A stretch of 64,000 nucleotides of DNA from Nitzschia sp. DOCU1 (GCA_951394045.1 OX595987.1:248001-312000); one strand, 5' to 3'; counted from the first letter of the stretch, positions 10,436 through 21,964 are shown. The notes: a model not told the origin generated them from the sequence alone. Made by a program: numbers and translations.

Positions 10436-12128
10436 TGTCAGCGGGAGATGGTTTCGATTGGAATAATATTAGTTCCGGCACCAAAAGTGTTCGCAAGGTG
10501 TGTTGCTGATGATGTAGTTGGAGATTTTATGAGCAAAAGCAAACTTCGGATTTGTGCATCTCCTGGGAAAACTAAAACCTTCTTCGATAGCGCGGATTTG
10601 AGGAAAGGTTCGCATTGTTCCACACCCCGAGACGTCGGACAAAGAATTGCCAAGAACGGGATCGGGAATATGCCACACCATTTTTCGGTACCTGGTACTG
10701 TACTGGTCTGTACCGGTAGTTGAAGAGGCCTTTCGGCTTGTTCTAAAGGCCTGGTCGTTCGACCCGCCACGAACTTGTGACTCCTTTGCATAAGCCCCAC
10801 CATCTGTTGAGGTTAGCTGGCGCTTCGCACGTTCCGAAATTTTTACCACCCTTCCTCGGCCACAGTCAATAGCGTTTCAAGGAACAATGCCACGAGTTCA
10901 GTCTTGTTAAATACGAGCTTTGGAGAAGCTGCGGAACTTCCCCATCAATGTCATCTAATATGTCCCCAGTTAATGTTGATGGATGCGGAAGAGTTATTGA
11001 TTCGCCGCCAGCGTCATCTACAATGGCTTCTAACTTCAATGATTCAGATAATGAACGTAGAACTGGAAGGTGATGATCCCCTACCAGGTACGTCAAACAC
11101 TAACTACCGTCCGTTTGCGCGCGGAAAATTCAAATTCTGCAAAACCGGTGTAGAGAGCGACCACAACACGTACCTACCCCCATGTAGAATAGTAGAACGA
11201 TGAAGAGCACCGAAAGCCTTTGGAAGAAAACGGAAGAAGCATTCCGCCACCGGCCGAGCCACCGATAGCGAAAAAGGCCTCACATATTCCGGAATGAGGC
11301 TTTTCAATTATTAACATCACGGGCTGCAAAGGAGCATTTAGGCGTTGTCGGTGGTATTCCAAAACCAAACCGCAAGTGCGTAAGAAGAGTGGCGCCAATA
11401 GAAGCTACATGGTCTTGCGCTATTGCAAGGCCGGCTACCACTATAAACCTTTCGTCTACCGGTACTTGCGGGAAACGAATCTGACGCGTTTACAGATAAG
11501 TACAGAATAATACATAAAAAATGAGTCCCGGGGCTTCCACCAATTCCTATCCTTGGATGGAATTGCAAAATATAGCTAGTGCCGTTACAAAAGTGGACCC
11601 CATTAGTAAGCGGCAACAGTCTTGACGACTTCGCCTTGGTGTCGCAGTTACCGCTACTTTGGTACCACCAATTCCATGAAAGCGCTCCAGAGGACAGCGA
11701 ATGTTCTGTCATCCAGCTTCAGCTTCTTGGAGAATCGGTTAAAGTGCCACCCCCACCCACCCCAACCCCGGCGCCTGCTACTAATATGAAACGTCCGGTC
11801 CAAGAAGAAAGCAACTCAATCGTGTGCCGTGTGTCGGCAACGAAGTAAAGGCGGAAGCTCGAAATGGGGAAGAGATGAATTCGTCATTCTTCATTCGTGA
11901 GGGGAAAGGAAACGCAGGGAAGGCCGTCTCCCAGCTAGTCCAGATCACAAATGATTACATCATGCTTCTGTATCATTCCCCACCAGGCCGAAATCGTCGT
12001 GCATGAACACGAGCGCATCGGAAAACACAGCCGCCAGAATGTCGTAGTTTCTAATGCAAGACGAGAGAAGGGTGATCAGTATGAGCGCAAACAATGACGG
12101 GGTTAGAGCCGGGGCGTAGCGCGATCAT
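10436..12128. other. Long gene-poor stretch
   Basis: About 1.7 kb without a supported gene. It holds two TACCGGTA palindromes (10711-10718 and 11457-11464) and a C-rich tract near 11745-11775 (CCACCCCCACCCACCCC). A frame at 11579-11848 on the plus strand encodes a Pro-rich peptide across that tract and is judged to be chance. The PDAT gene may extend in here if the GTAAAT at its stop is used as a splice donor. Confidence 0.45.
10711..10718. repeat. TACCGGTA palindrome
   Basis: A perfect palindrome, one of six TACCGGTA copies noted in intergenic DNA of this window. It is about 275 nt upstream of the heat-shock factor B start. Function unknown. Confidence 0.35.
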
Positions 12129-15100
12129 TTACCTGGTGGTTTCCTTGTGTTCTACCCCGATTGCTTCGATGACAGTGGTGGTGTATTCAACTCCTGTTGT
12201 TCGAGAAATCCCCACATTGTGATACCGTGTCATCAACGGCTTGTAACGCGTGCCGTGCGGGTGATCGGTCCCTGTGTCGCCCTTGTCTACAAGCTTGGAG
12301 GGATCTAGAATTTCTGCCTCCTCCAGAGGCGGGCCGTCTACCCAATCTGTAGTGCCTTGTGGCCGATGGCTGATGGAAATGTGGTCCAGAACATTCTTCC
12401 TATCGGTGCGAGGCTGATTTCCATACTCTTCTCCGAATCGCCTTGCCCGCGCCGCGTGAAGCAACCAGGTGTGCACCCAAGACAGCGATAAATAGGGGAC
12501 TGAACCGTCGCCGCTGTGTTTCAAGCGTCCCTTTGTGTCATCTGGTGCATGGAATGGTATCTTCTTACTCTTCTTTTTGATAAAGTGATCTGCAATACTC
12601 CCCCTTGCGCTATCTAGAGGCTCCACCGTGATCTTTCCTTTTGGTTCTTCCCAGAGAACCGCTTTGAGATCGGGCAGGCCGGAAGTTACGTTCGTTCCTC
12701 TAGTTGTCTCGTCATTGTAAATCTGCTTCTTGTAGATGTATCCCACTTCAGTCGGAACATCTACTCCGTACGAAAAGACAACGTGCTTGATGGGCGGTCT
12801 CCTAAACATAGTAAATGAAAATGGTTTGAGAATACAATGGCTCGTGACTCCACACTTTCCCTTTCTATGAGGTCGTACTTACTCCCAAGTACGATCCAGG
12901 ATATTTGCGACTTTGGTGTTGATAAAGGATTCTTCGAGCTGCTCACGTTTCACAATCAAGGGGGCGCCATCCTCTGGCCACAGCGAATGAAACTCATCGA
13001 AGATTCGCCCATTTTCGACGTCTTTGGGCCCAAACTTCAACGTTTCCTTTTCGATGCAATTCTTCTTCTTCTTGTCGTTTCCGCTGTCACCACTGGGTTT
13101 GTCACAAAGCTCCACCTTGACATCCACCATCGGCTTGGTCGTATCCCAATCTATGCGGTCCCGAAGAAGCGCTTTCAGAGCGGGGAAATTCTTCCAAGGA
13201 TCTCTAAATGGTGAGCTGAATTCAATGTCGTTCGCTATGTCGTCCAAACACGCAAGTCGTTTGTCGTTCTCCTGGTTTGCCAGCCGATCCTTGCTGGAAG
13301 ATGTCGTCGTTGTATCCTCGGAGCCCCAGTCATCAAAGTCCCACTGGTCACAAAATCCAGTGGCGATAGATACTGGATTGATCGTATGAGTGGAGCCGAA
13401 TGCTGGAAGTGACGAGAGGTTGTGGTTTTCGTGAGTTAGATGCATCAAAGCAGCACCACCAGACAGCGGATTCTGGCTCGCGTCCACTTACTAATTTCCA
13501 TGTATCTTGCAACATCGTCGGTGATGGGAAGACCCATGTTTTCTCCACTAAGAACAGCTCGGAGGGGATTGACGGCGCCCAGTAAAGGCGCACTCAGACC
13601 GATGTAAGTCCAAATATGTTTCTCAATCCACTCCCGCCAATTCGCATCCCCTTCTTCTTTGGCCAATTCTCGCAGCTGCACATCCCGTTCTTCCGATTCC
13701 TCATCCATTGCGGACTTTCCAGCCATCGATTCTTCGTCGTCACTTTTATTGATGTTTGACACATCTGGGGAGACACGGTCATTCGTTTGACTGTAATGGG
13801 TAGCACCTTCTGGCGTTGCCGTTTCTTCAGGCGTTTCCTTTGTCCCTGGGTCGATTTGTTCGTCCTGCCCCATTGTCGAAAACCAGCCCAATACATTTTC
13901 CAGGCCCGGTATAGATGCCGCCATCCAGCCAGGAATAATCGACGCAAGATCTTCTGGTTCCGGATCGGTTTCTGGAACGGGTAGGGAAGCTCGAGATTCC
14001 TGCACCTCTTCCTTCCGTCCCTCCATTTCCTGAAAGTTTTGCCGCTGCTGTTCCAGACGTTCTAGCTCTTTCTGTTGTCGGGTGTTCTGCTCACTTTCTG
14101 CCTTCTTTCGTCGTTGTTCCCTTCTCTTAGCTCTAGCAATGTATTCGTTGTATGCTTCTTCTCGCATCTGCACCCGCAGCCAGTCCAGAAAGTATCGAAA
14201 AACTAGATTCCCCATGGAATGAGCCACTGCAATGCCCGGCAGCCCGCCATTGGATGCCACAGAGGCTTCGATGCGTCGTCGCATCATGCTCAAGAATCCA
14301 TCCCGTGCTTCCATCTTGTCAGGTGACAGACGCCAATCGTAGGGCAATCCAACCATATTCGTAACATCATACCCCAGATTTTCAGAGAGCCATTGAATCA
14401 ACCAGGAATAAACCGTATTCGTGCCGCCCACTAGCAAGGAAGATCCGATCCCACCAGGTGCTAGAGATGCAATGGCATCCAGTCCTTCGTCGGGTCTCAG
14501 TTTGCAGCCAACGTTCCAATCGTCGGTATCGGATTGATTGAGCCCCAGTCGTAGGCACTCTGTCATACATTCGACATTAACGGTTCCCATCTGAATGACT
14601 AGATTAATGTTCAGCCAGACATTGTCCTGCACTCGGATATCCGTACTGAACATGCCGGTACACCTTTTCAATTTCCAAGCGACTAGCCGTGTTGACGCCA
14701 GCCCCGGCAACAAGAATATAGGCGGTCGCCGATCATTGAGAGGCTGCTCGATTGCTTGTAGTCGTAACTGATCCCTCATTGCCAGCAATGTAGGATCACT
14801 TCCCCAGTGCTTATCCACAACTCGTTCTTCAGTAGAACATTGATCTTCGCTGACTACACGATCGGAGGTAGTGTCTCCTTCCAACTCGGAGTAGTCTTCG
14901 CCCCCCTTCAAGCATGTCGCATCTAGCAGTGTCTCAGTTTCAATTGAAGATTCGGGAGGACTGTAGCAGTCATCGCCTTGACCCTCTTCCGTGCTGCAAG
15001 ACGGGTCGGCGGCGAGAGGATCATAGAGACTATCTTCGATCATGTCCTGGTGATGAACTAACACTTCCTGTCGCTGGGCGGTATCTTCATGCGAAAGATT

Positions 15101-15205
15101 CTGCGAGGACTTGCTTTGGGCATGGACGAGATAACACCAGTGAAAGAACCCCACAAGGAACAACAGGGCCCTAAAGACACGGGAGGTGAGGCGTCGAGGT
15201 GTCAT
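12129..15205 (-). CDS. Phospholipid:diacylglycerol acyltransferase-like (LCAT/PDAT family)
   Basis: Three exons, 15205-13492, 13402-12883 and 12801-12129, with introns of 89 and 81 nt, give 968 aa. An N-terminal hydrophobic segment (~12-30) acts as signal peptide or anchor. The alpha/beta-hydrolase fold begins PPIFLLPGLASTRLV. The nucleophile is Ser330 in AHSMGN; the Asp is in SGDGSVP (~841) and the His in LDHISI (~884). The lid region YDWRLSP is present. Family members transfer an acyl group from a phospholipid to diacylglycerol to make triacylglycerol, usually at the ER. A ~170-residue insertion after the nucleophile contains a charged coiled coil and an acidic stretch, making the protein longer than yeast Lro1. 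The start at 15205 is the first ATG. The terminal codon is next to GGTAAAT, so a further exon cannot be excluded. Confidence 0.87.
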
Positions 15206-15459
15206 CGTGCTTCGCGGTCGAGGCAATTGGAGGCGCGCCTACAGCAGCCAGGGCGCAATCGTTCTCTGTTTTCACAAACGATCGATGACGCCGGGACGCT
15301 TCTGTTTGCCCCGAGCGACAATATAGTGCCAAGGGGGTGTTCTAGTTGCGACCTTGACAACGTCGAACCTCTTATTAGTTTGCAACTCTCATCATTGTTG
15401 TCATTAAAATCGTGATTGACGCACGACGAGCGGGGGGGTTCATCGAGCGAACGTCGAGC

Positions 15460-15467
15460 TGACGTCA
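15460..15467. promoter_or_regulatory. TGACGTCA palindrome upstream of the acyltransferase
   Basis: A perfect CRE-type site 255 nt upstream of the PDAT-like start and just 3' of the tRNA gene. A role in PDAT expression is inferred from position only. Confidence 0.35.
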
Positions 15468-15504
15468 GGACGGTGACATTCCAGCATAATAGAGCAAAAC
15501 GAAA

Positions 15505-15575
15505 GCTGGAGGCAGGATTTGAACCTGCGATCTTTTGATTACAAGTCAAATGCCTTACCCCTTGGCCACACCAGC
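15505..15575 (-). tRNA. tRNA-Thr (anticodon UGU)
   Basis: A 71-nt cloverleaf read by eye. The acceptor 5' strand GCTGGTG pairs with 3' CTCCAGC, with one U:U mismatch at the sixth pair. The D arm is GCC..GGC with a GGGGTAA-type loop. The anticodon stem is TTTGA/TCAAA with loop CTTGTAA, giving anticodon TGT. The variable loop is AGATC. The T arm is GCAGG-TTCAAAT-CCTGC. There is no intron. A short T run (GTTTTG) follows within 15 nt and could terminate Pol III. Decodes ACA. Confidence 0.93.
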
Positions 15576-16044
15576 AATCATACGCACCTGCTGAAAAATT
15601 GGTATAGTATCTTTGCAATATTCCTTTGGAAGAAACTTTCAGCTATCTCCATATAGTAGGTGTTTAACCGTAGCTACTAGGAACAGATTCCCTACGAGGG
15701 ACGAGGTAGCCAACGCACACCTTTCTATTCCGGAGACAAGGCAGCCATGACGCAGCCCGCCTCTGTCCCCTCTTGGTAGTAGTAGCAGTTGCAAGAACCT
15801 ACCGGGCGGTGCTCACTTCTGGCTCTAGAGGCACAACTACAGGAAATCCCCAACGCAGCCCTTGTTGCTACCTCGACTACCTGATTTCTTTCTATATATC
15901 ACGTAACAGCTACTACGCTCCCAGATGCACTAGTGTCAATTGATTTTCTGCAACATAATTATATTGCTTCCCGTAGCATCTCGAGTTTGTCGCGGATCCC
16001 TTTCGAAGTTGTTTTGTAAGAAGACCACCATATCCTGAGACTGC
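15576..16044. other. Intergenic, no gene recognised
   Basis: Upstream flank of tRNA-Thr and 3' flank of the lumen-targeted protein. No open frame of interest. Confidence 0.5.
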
Positions 16045-17103
16045 TTATTTTTGCGCCGACTTCATCTTTTCAAGTGACTTCTTCTCGGCTTCAAGGAGTT
16101 TTGCTTTCTTTTCCAGCTCCTTTGCCGATGTTTCTTTCAGAGCTGCTAGCTTCTTTTGTTCGGCCTCGATCGCCTTGATCTTCTTCTCTTCTTCTTGCAA
16201 GGCCTTCTGAGCCGCAGCCTTGGCTTTCTTTTCCATCTCAGCTTCCTTCTTCTTATACTGTTGGTACTCCTTTTCAGCCTTTTCGAGCTTCTTCTTTGCC
16301 GACTTGATGGCCGATTTGGATTGTTCCACACTGTTTTCGGCACTCTTCAAGTCGCTACTCGCCTTACTGGCCGCCTTGGACAAGTCTGCCAATTTCTTTT
16401 CTTCGGCCTTTTGCACATCCTTCGACTTGGCTGTGGTGAAAGTAGTAGAAAAGTGTGAGACAGCCAAAATCCAATGTCATGCGAGAATGATGACGACTCC
16501 AACAAAGACTGCTGACATATATGCCACAAGGACGAGAACATGCTACGTACCAGCTTTGACCGTCAATTCCTTAATAGCAGTCTGGGGCATCTTTTGATTC
16601 TTGGCCGACGATAGCTTGTCAGAATCCGCAATGGCAGCCTTCTTGGATGCTGCAGCTACCTTTTCTTGCGCCTTGAATGCGGCGGACGCCTTGGATTCCG
16701 CTCCCTTGGCCTCGCTAACGTACTTTTGGTATTCCTTCAAGGTTTGCTCTGCCAAATCCAAATTCTTCTTGGCCGTAACCTTGTTGCGTTCCTCGGGAGC
16801 AAGCTTTTCCACCTTGACCTTTTTGACTTCGACCTTTTCCACCTTGGGGGCGGAAGCAGCAGCAGTAGCAGTAGCGGCAAATGCGGGTTCCACTGGCAAG
16901 ATTGTGTTTGACGCCGACACTGCCACTACCGACGCGGCCACAAAGGACAGGGCGGCCTTGCCCAAGAAGTCAAAGTCATTGGATGGTTGGCGAGCAGCCA
17001 TGGCAATGGCCGTGACCGGCCGTTGAGAAATTGGGGCAGGGCAAAAGGCAGCCGCCCCTGATGCCAAACCCAAGGCAACTACAGTTTGGACTTGGAACTT
17101 CAT
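16045..17103 (-). CDS. Plastid (thylakoid-lumen-type) coiled-coil protein
   Basis: Two exons, 17103-16551 and 16430-16045, joined across a GTACGT..CACAG intron, give 312 aa. The N-terminus is a signal peptide ending ASGAAAF-CPAPI, the diatom plastid cleavage context with Phe at +1. After a short transit-like stretch comes a second hydrophobic segment (KAALSFVAASVVAVSAS) ending EPAFA-ATA, a typical thylakoid processing site. Together these predict import through the four plastid membranes and then into the lumen. The mature protein (~75-312) is almost entirely Ala/Lys/Glu-rich coiled coil without a recognised domain. A structural or scaffold role is inference. It is divergent from the phosphoglycolate phosphatase gene, sharing a 508-nt intergenic region. 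Confidence 0.82.
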
Positions 17104-17611
17104 TGTATTGTTGCTATCGTGGGGGTCGATCCGATACCGAGGCAAGTTGTTGCGTCTGATATGAGAAAATTCTACTTTTGCGTTTTGGATGGAGGCTAGA
17201 GCTATTGCGATTCCTTCCCACCACAATTGTCGTCCCGTCTTGGTCTGACTCAAGAGGCAACAGCTCACATGCGGCAGTGCCTACATCATCATCGGCACAC
17301 CTCCCGCGTTTGGATTCTCAATGAGGTATCCAATAGGGCACTTCGGATACAAACTATGACGTAGCTTGAAGGGGGATCCAAAGCATATGATTGGACTGTT
17401 TGGATTGACTCCGACCAGTCGATCGGCGACGGCCAGACAAAGACCGCATGACGTCATGTCACGTTTTCATGTTGTGACGTGTTCCAAAAATCGATCGTCG
17501 CCCCGAATACGAAACGACGACGACCATGACCACATGACCACTGATAGCCCTATGCACACGTCGATTCCTGTCACACAACATATATAGTTTGCTCTCTTGT
17601 ATTACTGCACC
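17104..17611. promoter_or_regulatory. Divergent promoter region of two plastid-protein genes
   Basis: 508 nt separate the start codons of the lumen-targeted protein (leftward) and phosphoglycolate phosphatase (rightward). It contains a CRE-type cluster at 17449-17480 and a TATATA box at 17581-17586, 26 nt before the rightward ATG. No separate gene is present. Confidence 0.6.
17449..17480 (+). promoter_or_regulatory. CRE-like cluster (TGACGTCA and TGACGTG)
   Basis: TGACGTCA at 17449-17456 is followed by a GTCACG word and TGACGTG at 17475-17481, all within 33 nt and 132-163 nt upstream of the phosphoglycolate phosphatase start. TGACGT elements are established as CO2/cAMP-response sites in the promoter of a carbonic anhydrase gene of the diatom Phaeodactylum and are bound by bZIP factors. 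Their use here is inference. Confidence 0.5.
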
Positions 17612-18732
17612 ATGAGATTCGCTGCTGCCGCCACTCTCTTTGCCTCTATGGCCTATCAAGCCTCGGCGTTTGGAGTCCGCCATCAGCACGTGGCGAAGCG
17701 ATCCTTCCTGTCGACAACAACGACTCGTTTGAACGCCAATGTGCTCAAGTTGAGCGAACCAAAGACGCAGCTGCTGGACGCGGTCGATGTCTTTATTTTT
17801 GACTGCGATGGAGTCATTTGGAGGGTACGTTCACCTGGTCGTCGGTGTGCTTCGGCGTCTGCCGTCAGGTTGTGGCTCATTTGTTACTCTTCGATGTACT
17901 GTACTACTAGGGCGATTCGTTGATTGAAGGAATTCCTGAAACGCTGGAAAAACTCCGAAAGGCAGGAAAGAAAATGTTCTTTGTCACCAACAACTCGACA
18001 AAGAGCCGCAAGGGATACAAAAAGAAGTTTGACGAACTGGGATTGAATGCCGTACCAGCCGAAGAAATCTTCTCTTCTAGTTTTGCGGCCGCGGCTTACT
18101 TGGAAAAAACCAAATTCAAGGAGACGGGAAAGAAAGTTTATGTGATTGGTGAGATTGGTATCTGTGAAGAGTTGGATCTTATTGGCGTGCCGTACATCGG
18201 CGGACCCGCTGATTCCAAGAAGCAACCCGATATGGGACCAGGAGCAAAACTAGAAGTCGACAAGGATGTCGGTGCCGTCATTGTTGGATTCGATCGATAC
18301 GTCAACTATTACAAAATTCAATACGCACAACTTTGCATCAACGAAGAAAATGCTCAGTTCATCGCTACCAACTTGGATGCTGTTACACACTTAACGGATG
18401 CTCAAGAGTGGGCTGGAAATGGAAGTATGGTAGGGGCCATCAAGGGGTGCACGGGAAAGGAGCCTTATGTCGTTGGAAAGCCTAGTCCTTTGATGATTGA
18501 ATACTTGGAGACCAAATATGGCGTCGACCGAAAGAGAATTTGCATGGTTGGTGACAGATTGGATACTGATGTATTGTTTGGTACTGACAACGGCTTGATG
18601 AGCTTGCTCGTGTTGAGCGGCGTCACCAGCGAAGAAAAGCTGCTCAGTCCTGAGAACACTATCACACCTGACTATTATGCCGATGATATCAATGCTTTCT
18701 TCGCGGAGGAAACCGCTCATGTCAAAGCTTAA
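17612..18732 (+). CDS. Plastid phosphoglycolate phosphatase-like HAD hydrolase
   Basis: Two exons, 17612-17824 and 17911-18732 (86-nt intron), give 344 aa. The signal peptide ends QASAF-GVRH, the canonical diatom plastid motif. All four HAD motifs are present: FDCDGVIW with the nucleophilic Asp, VTNNSTKS, the Lys in VGKPSPLM, and MVGDRLDTD. The arrangement with a C2-type cap matches eukaryotic phosphoglycolate phosphatase/4-nitrophenylphosphatases. The expected reaction is 2-phosphoglycolate to glycolate, the first step of photorespiration after Rubisco oxygenation. The start at 17612 places the signal peptide correctly; no in-frame ATG lies above it in the exon. Substrate assignment rests on family and targeting. 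Confidence 0.9.
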
Positions 18733-19637
18733 AGCTATGGTGCTTCTACCTCGGTGAACGCTGCGTCCCATGGAGCCCCGTCTATTTTGTATCTTACTAG
18801 TACGCAAGTGAATATTATCGTCCACCTTTTCATCCAAATAGGCTATGACTTCGCTAGTTTGGCTAACTTCTAACAGTCAAGTCCAACGACGATTTATTGT
18901 TGCATATGTCAAGAACTGCGCCTCCATATTACTAGTACGGGCAACTTTTTTCTGTCTGGTTACGTTCGAACCACTCGACCAGTCAGTTGTTGGTCTCTTT
19001 GATTGCTACAGTGATCATTCTCACACTACTCTAGTACCTGTACCAGGACGAGGATACCAAGCAAGATGTAGACTTATCTCTCCACGTACTACTTCTTCAT
19101 CACCATGCGCCTATACCCGGGACCACGGACCGCCGCCCCCGGTTGGTGGCTCTACTACTAGCATGAGCCAACCAAATCTGAAATCTCTTGTTGCAACAAG
19201 TATTACTAGACAGTAGAAGGCTTCTTGAGACCCCCAGGAATTCTAGCAATTGGTGCACTGAAAAAAGATGCTGCTAGTAGTGACGACTTTTCATTTGTCC
19301 GGATATTAGTAACAAATGAAAACAAGGATTCGCATCAGTCATCCTATGCTATTTACGTACATCACTCCACCCCCTCCTACCTATTCGTACCCACAAGCAT
19401 ACCCCTTTCGTCCACGCAGTCCTTTCTCGCGGTCGACGACGACGACGTTTCTCGCCGACACGAACGAACCCTTGAAAACGCTCAACTGTCGTCACCCTCT
19501 CCCTCCCACACCTTTTGAAGACATCTGCTCTTCGACCTAGCGTCTGCAAGTTTCATTCTTCCTGGGATCTTCAGGCTAGCTTGGGCCCTGCATCGATTAT
19601 ATGGTTGTGTTGTTATCTTTCCTGTTGTAGTGAAAAA
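18733..19637. other. Intergenic, no gene recognised
   Basis: About 900 nt between two plus-strand plastid genes. Several TACTAGTA-type words occur (for example near 18795 and 18932), common in this window. The frames at 19225-19540 are Ser/Thr-rich and overlap each other; none is supported. Confidence 0.5.
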
Positions 19638-20919
19638 ATGAAGCTTTGTCGTCAGGTCGCCGTATCTCTTCTGCCTGCCCTGAGTCTCGTCGTGTTCTGC
19701 GAACAAGCAAAGGCGTTTTCCTTGGTTCCGTTGACTGTTTCAAGCCCCAGTATAAAATGCCGTGGTCCAACAACTTCGATGAGGGCGTCCATAATGGATC
19801 CAGCAACCGCCAGTGTTGAAAATCCTTTATTTCGGGGTGGTGCCCCCGATGTTAAGCCACTGGGAAGGATTTCTGCCTCATTGACAAAGGTACGTCGGGA
19901 AATTCTTGGGCTTTCACAATGGAATGGATCATATGAACCTCGCCAGCCTCTAATATTTGCAATACGCAGATTGGAATGATGGCGTACATTGTCGCGATGT
20001 GTCTGGCGTTGCCGATGGCGCTCTTTCCTCCGTTCGTTCTCCATCGATTAGGAGTCATTTCGAAGGTTCGGCAAGAACAAATGTCCCTCTCGGCTGGTCA
20101 GTTCTGTGCTCGGTGGCTTCTTCGATTAATTCCATTCTGCAAGATCAATGCTGTTCCGCATCAAAATCATGATCCCGAGCCATCGATCTGGGTCTGCAAC
20201 CATACATCTGCCTTGGACGTCTTCATGCTGCTAGCCGCCGACAAGACCTTGCGAGGAAAGCGAAAACGACCAATCAAGATTGTTTACGTAAGTCCAGATA
20301 CGAGATGAGCTGGGAAGTATCCTGCTGTGTGATTTTGATCTGTCGCCCTGACCTCCTTCTGAAACGGCTGCCTTCGAACCTCTAGTGGAAGCAATTGGAG
20401 AGCAATCCGATCACCAAACTCCTCTTTCAACAATGTGGTTTCATTCCCGTTCAGATGGCTGCGAACAAGGCAGGGGAAGATAATGATTATGATCTCTCGT
20501 CTTTTAAGACTCTGCTGAAAGAGTCGAAGAGGGCATTTGATGAGGGATTTGATATTGGGATCTTGCCAGAAGGGCAACTGAACCCCAACCCAGAGGACAG
20601 CCTCTTGCCGTGTTTTCCCGGTGCGTTCACTTTAGCCAAAATGTCAAGGAGACCAATCCAGATGATGGCTTTGCACGGCACACATCGGCTCTGGCATGCA
20701 CGAGAAGATATTGGAATGACCGTCACCGGTAGAGAGGTGCGTATTCGAGTCTATCCCAATGGCCGCAAGTACAATTCCGGTGACGAATTTTTAGCGACGT
20801 TCAATGCTGTAGTGGGCCAATTCGCCACCAAGGGGTTCGATTTGCACGAAGAGGAACTTCAGGCTTGGCTGGACGGAGAAAAGTGGAAGGAACTGAAGAG
20901 TACTGAGACCCAATGCTAA
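19638..20919 (+). CDS. Plastid 1-acyl-glycerol-3-phosphate acyltransferase (LPAT)
   Basis: Three exons, 19638-19889, 19970-20287 and 20386-20919, with introns of 80 and 98 nt, give 367 aa. The N-terminal hydrophobic signal ends EQAKAF-SLVP, consistent with diatom plastid import. A membrane segment follows (MAYIVAMCLALPMALFPPF). The PlsC catalytic motif is NHTSALD (~161-167, HX4D with His and Asp). The substrate-binding block is LPEGQLN (~250), a variant of the usual EGTR. The enzyme is expected to acylate lysophosphatidate to phosphatidate for plastid glycerolipids. The start is the first ATG and gives a complete signal. Another acyltransferase of the same superfamily is possible, since the EGTR block is altered. 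Confidence 0.87.
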
Positions 20920-21004
20920 GTTTAGGAGCCCTGCGTAGCCCCAATATCTGGTCTACACAAAATATATAAGAGGTGGTGGCTTGAATCAAAATTAAATAGT
21001 ACAG

Positions 21005-21964
21005 TTACAACTCAACTTCGACTGGTGTCGATGAAGATGGCGTTTCTCCATACGTTTCTTCCAGGGATGGCTCTGTAAGGAAGATAGAGCACATTTTCTC
21101 CGTTACCTCGGCGGCGTCCATGTCCTCATCGGCAGTGCTGGCTGGCGCGAGACCGGAAGATGGGCCGCGAAAGTCAAGAGGTTCGAAGTCGCACTGCTCA
21201 AAGGAGTTACTCAACAATTTGGCTTTAGCTTCAACCCTGGCAATCTCTTTCTGGATGTCCCAGATGAGCTGCTCAGTCCCACCGTTCGTTAACAGCGACT
21301 TGGGTGCGCGGGGTGCGGCGGCAAAGTAGCTGCCGCCCGTTCGTCCAAGCAACGAAGAGGCCGGAAACAAGTCGAAGCTTGCATTCTTTGTCGAAGGTCT
21401 GTTATGGTTGTCGAACAACTTCTTCTTTGTGGAAAACCCGGACAACTTGGATCGCAGAAGGGTCGGCGCTGATGTGGTAGCGCGCGCACAATCTTGCTCG
21501 TCATTGTTAATCGCGAGGGCTTGGTTTAAAAACGATCTTGATTTGCTCGTTGACTGATGATCCCTGAGGTTGTCTGCAGAACTCCACTTCTTGATTCTTC
21601 GCATGTTTTGGCAAAGATCACGGCGACCCCTGACGAACAGGTCGTGGGTGCACCTGCCTTTGTGGGGGCCTCTGATTTCGCGGCGGAAACCGTAGTTTTG
21701 TAATTGGCGAAGGAAAGACTTCCACTTGCTCTGGTTGAAACCACAAGTCTGAAGGATAGGGAGCATGGCCTCGGGATCATGAATTTGGAACCCATTCCCT
21801 TCAGGAAGCCAGCCTACGACGTGCTGGTATCCATCTCTTTCTGCCTGGTCGAGCATATCGTGCAGACGAATGGGAAACTGTGGGGGCGCCGGGGGCAGTG
21901 CAGTTGAAGCGACTGCCGAAATGACATTGTCGGTAGACAAAGGATATTCTTGTTGATAAATCAT
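21005..21964 (-). CDS. Heat-shock-factor-type transcription factor C
   Basis: A single-exon protein of 319 aa. The HSF DNA-binding domain is near the N-terminus (~28-125): FPIRLHDMLDQAERDG, VGWLPEGNGFQIHD, and the recognition helix SFLRQLQNYGFRR. It differs clearly from factors A and B, lacking their GTGVRARSN block and the DDAVFG tail. A Ser/Lys-rich linker is followed by a helix (~225-250, LIWDIQKEIARVEAKAK) that could oligomerise and by an acidic end. Nuclear DNA-binding role by family. Convergent with the LPAT gene, whose stop lies only 85 nt away. Confidence 0.9.
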   Translation of the reverse strand: MIYQQEYPLSTDNVISAVASTALPPAPPQFPIRLHDMLDQAERDGYQHVVGWLPEGNGFQIHDPEAMLPILQTCGFNQSKWKSFLRQLQNYGFRREIRGPHKGRCTHDLFVRGRRDLCQNMRRIKKWSSADNLRDHQSTSKSRSFLNQALAINNDEQDCARATTSAPTLLRSKLSGFSTKKKLFDNHNRPSTKNASFDLFPASSLLGRTGGSYFAAAPRAPKSLLTNGGTEQLIWDIQKEIARVEAKAKLLSNSFEQCDFEPLDFRGPSSGLAPASTADEDMDAAEVTEKMCSIFLTEPSLEETYGETPSSSTPVEVEL

